A stretch of 9,847 nucleotides of DNA from positions 1 to 9,847 of the forward strand of contig DAIDHU010000249.1 of NCBI GenBank assembly GCA_027451915.1, written 5' to 3'. Made by a program: the position numbers and the translations under genes. How positions within the stretch are numbered: position 1 is the first letter of the stretch; every line of letters begins with the position of its first letter. This stretch comes from Thiomonas sp. Lineage in GTDB: Bacteria > Pseudomonadota > Gammaproteobacteria > Burkholderiales > Burkholderiaceae_C. A model generated the notes under the pieces. The model made no database searches and was not told the origin of the DNA. It saw nothing but the letters and a program-made list of their open reading frames with translations. Below, in pieces: positions 1 to 5,824 of this stretch.

Positions 1-616
1 CGCCGCCGGTGGCCAGCAGCACCGCGCCGGCGCGCACCAGCACGAATTCCCCGCTGCGCATGTCGATCATCAGCACCCCGGAGAGGCCGCTGCCGTCGGC
101 GGCGGGGATCAGCTCCACCGCGCGGTGCTCCTCGAGACGGCCGATGCCGCGCGCCCAGACCTGCTCGGCCAGGCGGTTGATGATCTCGATGCCGGTCAGG
201 TCGCCCTTGTGCACGGTGCGGTCGAAGGTCTGGCCGGCGAAGGCCTTCTGGTGCACGGTGCCGTCGGGGTTGCGGTCGAAAAAGCAGCCGAGTTCGTTTT
301 CCAGCTCATGGATGCGCTCCACCGCCTTGGTCACCAGGGTCCAGGCCAGGTCCTGGCGCGCCAGCCATTTGCTGCCCTCGATGGTGTCCATGAAGTGGCG
401 CTCCACCGAGTCGCCGGGCGCCAGCGCCACGTTGTAGCCGCCTTGCACCATGCGGGTGCAGCCGCATTTGCCCAGCAGCCCCTTGACGGCCACGGTGATC
501 GACAGCCCGGGCGCGGCCTGGTGCGCGTGCAGCGCCGCGAACAGGCCGGCTCCGCCCGAGCCCAGGATCAGGATGTCGGTGTCCAGCCGGCGCAGTTCCC
601 CGGGGGCCGTGCTCAT
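1..616 (-). CDS. Complex II-like flavoprotein subunit (SdhA/FrdA family), N-terminal part, runs off left edge
   Basis: This is the FAD-binding, substrate-site subunit of a succinate dehydrogenase/fumarate reductase-like complex. Only the first 205 codons are inside the window; family members are usually about 550-600 residues, so the catalytic His/Arg region is not visible. The dinucleotide-binding motif GSGGAG is at residues 19-24 after a hydrophobic beta strand (DILIL), QGGYNVAL follows at 58-65, and a second FAD-domain motif LLATGGG ends the visible part. Aligned by eye with E. coli SdhA, the residue that carries covalent FAD (His45 in RSHT) is Cys53 here (CGCT), so the flavin is probably bound non-covalently, as in L-aspartate oxidase. 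The start is supported by GGAGG (631-627) ten bases upstream and by a 4-base ATGA overlap with the fumarase beta gene. The iron-sulfur and anchor genes in the same operon argue against a stand-alone L-aspartate oxidase. Direction and substrate remain open. Confidence 0.85.
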   Translation of the reverse strand, partial: MSTAPGELRRLDTDILILGSGGAGLFAALHAHQAAPGLSITVAVKGLLGKCGCTRMVQGGYNVALAPGDSVERHFMDTIEGSKWLARQDLAWTLVTKAVERIHELENELGCFFDRNPDGTVHQKAFAGQTFDRTVHKGDLTGIEIINRLAEQVWARGIGRLEEHRAVELIPAADGSGLSGVLMIDMRSGEFVLVRAGAVLLATGG

Positions 617-1233
617 GAGCGGGCTCCCTCCACGCCAAGCGAGGCCAGCACCTCGGAGCGTCGGTCGCGCACCTGGGCGCGGACCTCGTCGTACAGGCTG
701 GCCCCGTGGCTGTCCATGCCCACCAGCAGCGGTCCGAAGTCGCGGATGCGGAATTTCCACAGCGACTCGGGGTTGAGGTCGTCGAGGTCGACGTCCTCGA
801 TCTGTTCGATCCAGGTGCTTTCCAGCGCCGCGGTGCCTCCCACGATGGCCAGGTACACGCCGCCGAGTTCGCCGAAGGCTCGCAGCGAGTCCTCGCGCAG
901 CCCTCCCTTGCCCACGATCATGCGCACGCCGTACTGCTGCATCAGCGGCCGGGTGAAGCGCTCCATGCGGTCCGAGGTGGTGGTGCCGATGCACACCGGC
1001 GCGTAGCCTGCCGGGTTGCGGGCGTCCACGGGCACCTTGCGCACGTTGGGCGCGGTGTGGATCACCGCGTGGCCGCGCAGGTCGAAGCGGGTGCTGCGCC
1101 CGCGGTCGAACATGTGGATCTGCGTGGCGTCGCGGATGCCGAACAGCGTGCGCTGCAGGGTCACCGTGTCGCCCACGCGCAGCGCGCGCACCTGGGCCTC
1201 GGTGGCGGGGGTGGCGATTTCGTGGTGGGCCAT
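613..1233 (-). CDS. Class I fumarase / L(+)-tartrate dehydratase beta subunit (C-terminal domain type)
   Basis: This is the small subunit of a two-subunit iron-sulfur hydro-lyase that interconverts fumarate and malate, or dehydrates tartrate or a related hydroxy-acid. The 206-residue product matches the length of E. coli TtdB (about 200). Recognisable family segments are RVGDTVTL (19-26), GTTTSDRM (83-90, the GPTTSxRM block), VGKGG (107-111) and ESLWKFRIRDFGPLLVGMDS (156-175), followed by HG. I placed the start at 1233 because the protein then begins like TtdB (a short basic or polar run, then TP and RVGD) and GGGGA lies about 11 bases upstream. An in-frame ATG at 1251 would add six residues and overlap the alpha gene. 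The stop overlaps the flavoprotein start by 4 bases (ATGA). Fumarase and tartrate dehydratase cannot be separated by eye; the coupling to a complex II-like enzyme favours a fumarase or fumarase-like activity. Confidence 0.9.
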   Translation of the reverse strand: MAHHEIATPATEAQVRALRVGDTVTLQRTLFGIRDATQIHMFDRGRSTRFDLRGHAVIHTAPNVRKVPVDARNPAGYAPVCIGTTTSDRMERFTRPLMQQYGVRMIVGKGGLREDSLRAFGELGGVYLAIVGGTAALESTWIEQIEDVDLDDLNPESLWKFRIRDFGPLLVGMDSHGASLYDEVRAQVRDRRSEVLASLGVEGARS

Positions 1234-1238
1234 GGTGT

Positions 1239-2114
1239 TCAGAATCCCCATTGCACGCCGGCCGCGCTCAGGCGCGCGCTGGCGCGGCGCGCCGAATGGC
1301 ATTGCATGTTCACGGCCACCGGATTCATGGTGATGTGGGTGGCGGCCAGTTCGATGTGCACGGCAAAGGCGGTGGAGTCGCCGCCCAGGCCCTGCGGGCC
1401 CACGCCCAGGGCGTTGACGGCCAGCGAGAGCTGGCGCTCCAGCGCGGCGCCATCGGGATCGGCGCAGTGCGTGCCCAGCGCCCGCGTGGCGGCCCGCTTG
1501 GCCAGCGCCACGCACAGGTCGGAGGTTCCTCCGATGCCCACGCCGACGATGGTGGGCGGACAGGTCTTGCCCCCGGCGGCGATCACACAGTCGATGACAA
1601 AGGTCTTGATGGCGTCGATGCCCTCGGCGGGGATTGCCATCTTGAGAAAGGAATTGTTCTCCGAGCCGCTGCCCTTGGGGATCATCTCCAGCTCCAGCAC
1701 CCCGGGCGTGTCGATGAAATCCACGTGGATCACAGGAACCTCGATGCCGCAGGAGCTGTGCTCGTTGCGCCGGGTCAGCGGATGCACCACGGAGGATCGC
1801 AGGGGATGCTCGCGGGTGGCGCGCTCGCAGCCGCGGCGCACCGCCGCCTTCAGCGCATGGCCGTCGAAGCGCAGCCCGCTGCCGATGCGCAGGTTGTAGA
1901 TGGGCACGCCGGTGTCCTGGCACAGCAGGTTGTCGGTGCGCTCGGCCACCTCGATGTTGGTGACCATGGTGCGCAGCACCGACTGCGCGCGCTCCGAGGT
2001 CTCGGAGGCCTGCAGGCGCGAGAAGCCCTGCTTGATGTCGGGAGGAAGGACCTTGAGCGCGCGTATGTACAGCTCGCGCGCGATGTCCTCGACCATCTGT
2101 GCTTGTACGTCCAT
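1239..2114 (-). CDS. Class I fumarase / L(+)-tartrate dehydratase alpha subunit ([4Fe-4S] domain)
   Basis: This is the large subunit of the two-subunit hydro-lyase, carrying the oxygen-sensitive [4Fe-4S] cluster whose free iron binds the substrate. In the 291-residue product the three cluster cysteines of the family are in place: Cys65 in LLCQDTG, Cys185 in GGKTCPPT and Cys272 in NMQCHSAR. Other family blocks are HPLTRRNEHSSCG (111-123), PKGSGSENNS (146-155) and GVGIGGTSD (191-199). The length fits the free-standing alpha subunits (about 280-300), not the single-chain FumA (about 550). The ATG at 2114 has AAGGA about ten bases upstream and lies 25 bases after the preceding anchor gene, which is the widest gap inside this operon. 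The beta gene follows 5 bases after the stop. Likely substrates are fumarate/malate; tartrate or mesaconate/citramalate are possible because class I enzymes can be promiscuous. Confidence 0.92.
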   Translation of the reverse strand: MDVQAQMVEDIARELYIRALKVLPPDIKQGFSRLQASETSERAQSVLRTMVTNIEVAERTDNLLCQDTGVPIYNLRIGSGLRFDGHALKAAVRRGCERATREHPLRSSVVHPLTRRNEHSSCGIEVPVIHVDFIDTPGVLELEMIPKGSGSENNSFLKMAIPAEGIDAIKTFVIDCVIAAGGKTCPPTIVGVGIGGTSDLCVALAKRAATRALGTHCADPDGAALERQLSLAVNALGVGPQGLGGDSTAFAVHIELAATHITMNPVAVNMQCHSARRASARLSAAGVQWGF

Positions 2115-2139
2115 GTCCGTGGGTTCCTTGCCGCGCCGC

Positions 2140-2523
2140 TCAGCCCCGCAGCGCCAGCGCATAAGCCATGCCGGCGGCCAGCGCGACCCCCAGCGAAACG
2201 GCGATCCAGTCCTTGCGCAATCCCGACCAGGGGCCGAACTCGATGAGCAGCAGCCGAAGCCCCCCGGTCATGTGCAGGGCCAGCAGGCTGACAAGTCCCC
2301 ATTCGGCCAGGTGCACCAGGGGCTGGTCGGCCCAGCGCAGAAAGCCCTGCAATGCCTGGGTGCCGTGCAGCGCCTGTCCGAGAGCCCAGAAGTGCAGCGG
2401 CAGGAATACCGCGAGCAGCAAACCGGATACCCGGTGCAGCCAGAAGGCCCACCAGGCGGGGTGGCGTCGCGCCCGCTGGTCATTGCGCCGGCGCGCCGGG
2501 GCCGGGCTCGCGCTCAGGCCCAT
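2140..2523 (-). CDS. Complex II membrane anchor, SdhC-like cytochrome b subunit
   Basis: A 127-residue integral membrane protein with three predicted helices (about residues 32-50, 69-92 and 104-124) after a basic N-terminus. The motif LHRVSG (29-34) is the SdhC signature (E. coli ILHRVSG). LALHMTGGLR (81-90) corresponds to LAYHVVVGIR, so His84 aligns with the E. coli SdhC heme b ligand His84. Arg31 of the quinone site is kept, but the E. coli Ser27 position is Phe27, and the second conserved His (E. coli His91) is Leu. The protein would hold the iron-sulfur/flavoprotein dimer on the cytoplasmic membrane and, with the neighbouring anchor, bind heme b and quinone. The start codon overlaps the end of the upstream anchor gene by ten bases, indicating coupled translation. 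In E. coli the sdhC-like gene comes first; here it comes second. Confidence 0.82.
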   Translation of the reverse strand: MGLSASPAPARRRNDQRARRHPAWWAFWLHRVSGLLLAVFLPLHFWALGQALHGTQALQGFLRWADQPLVHLAEWGLVSLLALHMTGGLRLLLIEFGPWSGLRKDWIAVSLGVALAAGMAYALALRG

Positions 2524-2876
2524 GTCAGCCCCCAGACGGCGCGCAGACCGGCCGCCAGCAGCAGCAGGGAGAACACCGCGCCCAGCGCGAGGGCCGCGCG
2601 CTCGCTCCAGCCCAGCCATTCCTCGGCGATGCGCGCCACGCCCACCGGCACATGCGCCGCGCAGGCCAGCACGAACAAGGCGTAGAAGGCGCCGAAGCCC
2701 AGGCAGTGGTGCAGGCGAGCCAGGATGGCCTGGGCGCTCAGGCCCTGGCGCACCGCGTAGACGATGAGCACCAGGTGGGCCAGCACCAGCGGCGCCAGCA
2801 GGGCCGCGCTGGCCCTTTGCAGCACCCACAGGCGCAACTGCAGCCGGGCGGAGGTGGCGAGGGGCTGCGCGCTCAT
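2514..2876 (-). CDS. Complex II membrane anchor, SdhD-like subunit
   Basis: A 120-residue protein with three predicted membrane helices (about 23-43, 58-82 and 92-116). VLQRASAALL (18-27) resembles the start of the first helix of E. coli SdhD (RASA), and AHVPVGVARIAEEW (74-87) aligns with SdhD IHAWIGMWQVLTDY, so His75 matches heme ligand His71. The quinone-site pair Asp82-Tyr83 of SdhD is Glu86-Trp87 here. It probably forms the two-subunit heme/quinone anchor with the next gene. Its ATG overlaps the stop of the iron-sulfur gene by 4 bases (ATGA), and its end overlaps the next gene by ten. The family assignment rests on short motifs, context and topology; the SdhC and SdhD families resemble each other, so which is which is less certain than the general role. 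Confidence 0.78.
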   Translation of the reverse strand: MSAQPLATSARLQLRLWVLQRASAALLAPLVLAHLVLIVYAVRQGLSAQAILARLHHCLGFGAFYALFVLACAAHVPVGVARIAEEWLGWSERAALALGAVFSLLLLAAGLRAVWGLTWA

Positions 2877-3607
2877 GGCCGCGTCCTCAGGCTCAGGCGC
2901 TTGAGCCCGGCGATGGCGCCCGTGGGGGCGATGCCCTTGGGGCAACGCTCGGTGCAGGATCCCTGGGTGTGGCAGGCGTGGCAGCCGCGGTTGCCCGAAA
3001 CCGCCTGCAGGCGCGCCTCGCGCTGCACGTCGCGCTCGTCGTTGACCAGGGTCCATGCACGGTTGAGAGCGGCAGGGCCGAGGAACTCCGGGCGCCACGA
3101 GACTACGTCGCAGGAGCCGTAGCAAACCCCGCAGCCGATGCACTCGATGCCGGCATCGGCCGCGCGGCGCGCGGCGCTGGCCGGATCCACCCGCGCGAAT
3201 TCCTCATGCCGGTCCCGGCTGCCGTGGAAGCGTCCCATGGCGCCAGCCCATTTGTCGAAGAACTCGCGCATGTCCACCGCCAGGTCCTTGATCACCGGCA
3301 GGTTGGGCAGGGGCGCGATCTCCAGCTCGCCGTCGGCCGAGGCCACGCGCGACACGTGGGTGCGGCAGGTCCAGCGCGCCACACCGTTGACCTGCATGGC
3401 GCAGGAGCCGCACATGCCCACGCGGCAGGCGTAGCGATAGCTCAGATCGGGGTCGAGGCGACGCTGGATGTGGGTGACCACGTCGAGCACGGTCTGGCTG
3501 GGCAGGCGCGGAACCTCGTAGCGCACGAAGTCGCCTTCGTGCTTGCCGCGCCACACCGACACACGCAGCATGGGCGGGGCGGAGTCGGAATCGGGGGCGG
3601 GGGGCAT
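2873..3607 (-). CDS. Complex II-like iron-sulfur subunit (SdhB/FrdB family)
   Basis: This is the electron-transfer subunit that carries electrons between the flavoprotein and the membrane quinone. The 244-residue length is normal for the family. The N-terminal ferredoxin domain has the [2Fe-2S] ligands Cys61, Cys66, Cys69 and Cys81 (CRVGMCGSC, then C). The C-terminal domain has CIGCGVCYGSC (Cys156, 159, 162, 166) and Cys212, Cys218 and Cys222 before PKG, which is the full set for [4Fe-4S] and [3Fe-4S] centres. An extra Cys209 precedes Cys212. Trp171 and His213 match the E. coli quinone-site Trp164 and His207, whereas Pro160, Trp163 and Ile209 are replaced by Asp167, Ser170 and Gln215. It is the first gene of the leftward operon and is divergent from the LysR gene. 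I see no strong ribosome binding site before the ATG at 3607; an internal ATG at 3571 would cut 12 poorly conserved residues. Confidence 0.9.
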   Translation of the reverse strand: MPPAPDSDSAPPMLRVSVWRGKHEGDFVRYEVPRLPSQTVLDVVTHIQRRLDPDLSYRYACRVGMCGSCAMQVNGVARWTCRTHVSRVASADGELEIAPLPNLPVIKDLAVDMREFFDKWAGAMGRFHGSRDRHEEFARVDPASAARRAADAGIECIGCGVCYGSCDVVSWRPEFLGPAALNRAWTLVNDERDVQREARLQAVSGNRGCHACHTQGSCTERCPKGIAPTGAIAGLKRLSLRTRP

Positions 3608-3734
3608 ATTCGATCGCTTCGAGCGGCAGTGTCCCGGGATTGTGATGGAGTCCGAGGAAAATCAAAAGCGAATGTTTGTTTGTGCGAGCCCAAGAAAAAC
3701 TTTAGGATGAGTGCTTGTTCCCGGACCATGCACC
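3608..3734. promoter_or_regulatory. Divergent promoter region between the complex II-like operon and the LysR gene
   Basis: A 127-base non-coding gap whose right half (about 3658-3715) is clearly richer in A and T than the surrounding coding DNA. For the LysR gene I can fit TTGTGC (3680-3685), a 17-base spacer and TAGGAT (3703-3708), placing a start about 20 bases before the ATG. For the leftward operon the best -35 is TTGGGC (3693-3688 on the minus strand) with no good -10, as is common for LysR-activated promoters. The promoter fits are by eye and weak. Confidence 0.5.
3680..3693. promoter_or_regulatory. Candidate LysR-type binding site (TTG-N8-CAA, contains T-N11-A)
   Basis: TTGTGCGAGCCCAA is a short interrupted inverted repeat (TTG/CAA) with the T-N11-A spacing typical of LysR regulators. 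It lies between the two divergent genes and overlaps the candidate -35 elements of both, as expected for a site that represses the regulator's own gene and activates the operon. The arms are only three bases, so chance occurrence is quite possible. Confidence 0.3.
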
Positions 3735-4628
3735 ATGTCGTCCATCCGCAGCCTTCGCACCTTCCTGGCCGTCGCCCGCCTGGGCTCCTTCGCCGCCGCC
3801 GGCGCCGAGGTCGGCCTGACCGCGGCCGCCGTGGGCCTGCGCATGCGCGCGCTGGAGCAGGACCTCGGCCAGGCCTTGTTCGAGCGGGGTGCGCGTTCGG
3901 TGCTGCTCAATCCCGGCGGCCGGGCCATGGTGGGGCGCGTCGAGCAGTTGTTGAGCGCCTACGAGGCGCTGGCCGGGCAGGAAGACGACGGCAGCCTGAG
4001 CGGGACCGTGGTCGTGGGCGCGCTGGTCTCCGCGTTGATGGGCGCCTTCGCCGATGCCCTGCGCGCGGTCAAGCGCGACCACCCCCGGCTGCAGGTGAAG
4101 ATCTTCGCGGGGCTGTCCAGCGACTTCGTGGCCCGGGTCGAGCGCGGCGAGCTCGACGCAGCGGTGGTCACGCGCCCTCCCCAGGGGCTGCGCCCCGGCT
4201 TGCGCTGGACCGAGCTGTATACCGAGCCGATGGTGCTGATCGTGCCGCGCAAGCCGCAATTCGACCTTCCGGCCCAGGCGCTGGGCGCCTTGCAGCAGGC
4301 GCCTTTCATTCGCTTCGACCGACATACCTGGACCGGGCTGCTGGTCGACGAGGTGCTGCGGCGCTGCGGCGCGCGCTCGCGCGACGAGATGGAGCTCAAC
4401 TCGGTGGAGGCCATCATCGAGATCGTGCGCCAGGGCTTCGGGGTGTCCATCGTGCCCCGTCTGGCCAATGTGAACTGGAGCGGCGATCGCGCGCTGCGCG
4501 TGCTGGATCTGCCCGGCGCGAGCGTGCAGCGCCGGGTCGGGCTGATCGAGCGTGCCAGCCACGCGCGCAGCGGTTTCACCGAGGCGATCAAGCGCCACCC
4601 CTTCGTGCCCGTGGACGAGGCGGCCTGA
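3735..4628 (+). CDS. LysR-family transcriptional regulator
   Basis: A 297-residue DNA-binding regulator of normal LysR length. The N-terminal winged helix-turn-helix covers about residues 1-60, with SIRSLRTFLAVARLGSF, then AAVGLRMRALEQDLG and ALFER, the usual LysR pattern. Residues from about 90 onward form the effector-binding domain (GTVVVGAL at its start, later LVDEVLRR and GFGVSIVPR). The ATG at 3735 puts the helix-turn-helix where the family has it; an in-frame GTG at 3711 would add eight residues. It is divergent from the leftward complex II/fumarase operon, so it most likely responds to a dicarboxylate and controls that operon, in an arrangement like E. coli ttdR beside ttdAB. LysR-type MdcR proteins also control mdc operons elsewhere, but here a GntR gene occupies the position next to mdcA. 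The effector is unknown. Confidence 0.88.
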   Translation: MSSIRSLRTFLAVARLGSFAAAGAEVGLTAAAVGLRMRALEQDLGQALFERGARSVLLNPGGRAMVGRVEQLLSAYEALAGQEDDGSLSGTVVVGALVSALMGAFADALRAVKRDHPRLQVKIFAGLSSDFVARVERGELDAAVVTRPPQGLRPGLRWTELYTEPMVLIVPRKPQFDLPAQALGALQQAPFIRFDRHTWTGLLVDEVLRRCGARSRDEMELNSVEAIIEIVRQGFGVSIVPRLANVNWSGDRALRVLDLPGASVQRRVGLIERASHARSGFTEAIKRHPFVPVDEAA

Positions 4629-4638
4629 GGCGCCTCAG
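4625..4638. repeat. 14-base perfect palindrome holding both convergent stop codons
   Basis: CTGAGGCGCCTCAG reads the same on both strands and spans the 6-base gap between the LysR gene and the convergent small gene. The stop codons of both genes (TGA at 4626-4628 and the complement of TCA at 4635-4637) are mirror images inside it. It could fold as a short hairpin on either transcript, but there is no T tract, so a classical intrinsic terminator is not supported. Confidence 0.55.
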
Positions 4639-5009
4639 TGCGCGGCGGAGCCCGCGGGCGACGGGGCGCTTGCGGCGCCGGCCGGCACGATCATGACCTG
4701 GAAGTACCACTGCGCCGAGGCCGCGCCGGGATTGGCCACCACCGCGCGCGCCACGCCGCCGATGCGCCGGTAGCCCAGGCGTTCGCAGCCGGCCACCAGC
4801 GAGGCCAGATCGGAGGGGGTGGTCGCGCGCAGGCTGACGTAGTTCTCGCGCCCCGGACCGCTGGCACAGCGCTGCGGGGGCTGCGCGCCCGGTTCGCCGG
4901 GCGGCAGGCCGGCGCGCGCGGCCGGATGCGCGCCAGGCAGCGTGCCGGCCCCGGCAGGCCCGGCGCAGACGGCAGCCGCCAGCAGCAGGGCGGCCGGCGC
5001 CGGCCTCAT
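4635..5009 (-). CDS. Small probable exported protein with DUF1737-like C-terminal part
   Basis: A 124-residue protein of unknown function. The N-terminus (MRPAPAALLLAAAVCAGPAG) is a short basic start followed by a hydrophobic Ala/Leu core and small residues, typical of a Sec signal peptide, with cleavage likely near residues 20-23. A Pro/Gly/Ala-rich linker follows. Residues about 56-108 (from NYVSL, through DLASLVAGCERLGY and RIGGVA, to WYFQVMIV) resemble the DUF1737 pattern: a strand, a helix, a GxxxIGG turn and a closing aromatic Gln-Met strand. That assignment is from memory of the pattern, not from a search. The start codon overlaps the stop of the upstream GntR gene by 4 bases (ATGA), so the two are probably co-translated. 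The tail is low-complexity Ala/Ser/Pro. Confidence 0.7.
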   Translation of the reverse strand: MRPAPAALLLAAAVCAGPAGAGTLPGAHPAARAGLPPGEPGAQPPQRCASGPGRENYVSLRATTPSDLASLVAGCERLGYRRIGGVARAVVANPGAASAQWYFQVMIVPAGAASAPSPAGSAAH

Positions 5010-5701
5010 GCGCCGGCGGGCTCGGGCACCGCGGGCTGGCTGGCCTGCCAGTGGGCCAGCGCGGCCATCAGATCGGCGAAGCGCTCGCCCTGCACCACCA
5101 CATGGGCGCGCAGCGCCTGCGCGGCCACGTCTCCCTCGCCGGCGATGATCGCGTCCACCACCGCCTGGTGCTCGGAATAGGAGGCGCCGAGCCGGCCCTT
5201 CACGCGCAGTTGAAGCCGCCGGTACGGCCGCAGCCGGCGGCTCAGCGCGAGTGCCTGCTCCTGCAGGAAATCGCTGTGGCTGCCCGCGTAGATCAGGTGG
5301 TGGAAGCGCTCGTTGAGGTGGTAGTAGCGGTCGGCGTCGCCGTCGCCGCGCGCGGCCTCGCAGGCGCGATGCGCGGCCAGCAGCTCCACGCGCTCCTCGT
5401 CGCTCATGCGCCGCGAGGCATGGCGCCCGCACATGGCCTCGAGTTCGGCCATGACCTCGAACATCTCGATCAGGCGCCGCGCGCCGAGCTCGGCCACCGC
5501 GGCACCGCGACGGTGTCGCATGTCCACCATGCCGGTGGCGGCAAGTTGCAGCAGGGCCTCGCGCACGGGGGTGCGCGACACCTTGTACTGACGCGCCAGT
5601 TCGACTTCGTCCAGCGGCGCGCCGGGCGCCAGGGTCCCGGTGGCGATCGAGTCCTCGATGCTTTCGCGCAGATGGTCGGCCAGGGAAGCTTTCTTGTCCA
5701 T
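5006..5701 (-). CDS. GntR-family (FadR/FCD subfamily) regulator, probably of the malonate operon (MdcY-like)
   Basis: A 231-residue repressor-type regulator. Residues about 5-70 form the GntR winged helix-turn-helix with the hallmark VSRTPVREAL (41-50), then GMVDMRHRRGAAV. Residues from about 77 onward are the all-helical FCD ligand domain; Asn130, His134, His178 and His200 sit where the family has its metal/ligand-binding residues. It is divergent from mdcA across 140 bases that carry repeats and palindromes, like MdcY, the GntR repressor of the Acinetobacter malonate operon. Malonate or a derived compound is therefore the likely effector, by inference. The ATG at 5701 gives the best fit to the family N-terminus (DKKASLADHLRESI); ATGs at 5710 and 5737 are in frame, and none has a clear ribosome binding site. 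It is followed by, and overlaps, the small exported protein gene. Confidence 0.87.
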   Translation of the reverse strand: MDKKASLADHLRESIEDSIATGTLAPGAPLDEVELARQYKVSRTPVREALLQLAATGMVDMRHRRGAAVAELGARRLIEMFEVMAELEAMCGRHASRRMSDEERVELLAAHRACEAARGDGDADRYYHLNERFHHLIYAGSHSDFLQEQALALSRRLRPYRRLQLRVKGRLGASYSEHQAVVDAIIAGEGDVAAQALRAHVVVQGERFADLMAALAHWQASQPAVPEPAGA

Positions 5702-5751
5702 GGGCCCCATCGTAGGGCGTGCAGGGGCGAAATGCACCTGTTCCCCGGCTT

Positions 5752-5759
5752 CTGTACAG
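5752..5759. promoter_or_regulatory. Candidate GntR operator, palindrome CTGTACAG
   Basis: A perfect 8-base palindrome on the candidate -10 of the GntR gene, sharing its TACAGGA half with two further direct copies. FCD-type GntR proteins commonly bind palindromes built around GT...AC, and the MdcY site is, as I recall it, of the TTGTATACAA type. Function is inferred from position. Confidence 0.4.
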
Positions 5760-5795
5760 GAAAACCCTGGGATGGCAATACAGGAGATTCAGTGA

Positions 5796-5824
5796 AAAAT
5801 ACAGGAAACAAGATCTTGTATTTT
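5796..5824. promoter_or_regulatory. Candidate operator: nested inverted repeats before mdcA
   Basis: AAAATACA (5796-5803) is repeated inverted as TGTATTTT (5817-5824) with a 13-base spacer. Within it, ACAAGATCTTGT (5808-5819) is a perfect 12-base palindrome. The element covers the spacer and -10 of the candidate mdcA promoter and ends 17 bases before the start codon, so a bound protein would block transcription. Confidence 0.5.

Noticed and set aside
1..616. L-aspartate oxidase (NadB) as identity of the flavoprotein, because of the missing covalent-FAD His.
   Set aside because: It is co-transcribed with iron-sulfur and membrane anchor subunits that NadB does not use, and its early blocks (HFMDTIEGS, FAGQTFDR) follow the SdhA/FrdA order. 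NadB cannot be fully excluded without the missing C-terminal part.
2969..2985. CHACH in the iron-sulfur subunit looks like a CxxCH c-type heme motif.
   Set aside because: The second Cys (Cys212) aligns with a conserved cluster ligand and the following His with the quinone-site His207 of E. coli SdhB. The protein lacks a signal peptide and acts in the cytoplasm, so the match is coincidental; only the extra Cys209 is unusual.
2969..4696. A 575-codon plus-strand open frame across the iron-sulfur gene, the divergent promoter region and the LysR gene.
   Set aside because: It runs antisense to a clear SdhB-family gene and out of frame with the LysR gene, shows no family motif, and crosses the regulatory gap; typical spurious open frame at this GC content.
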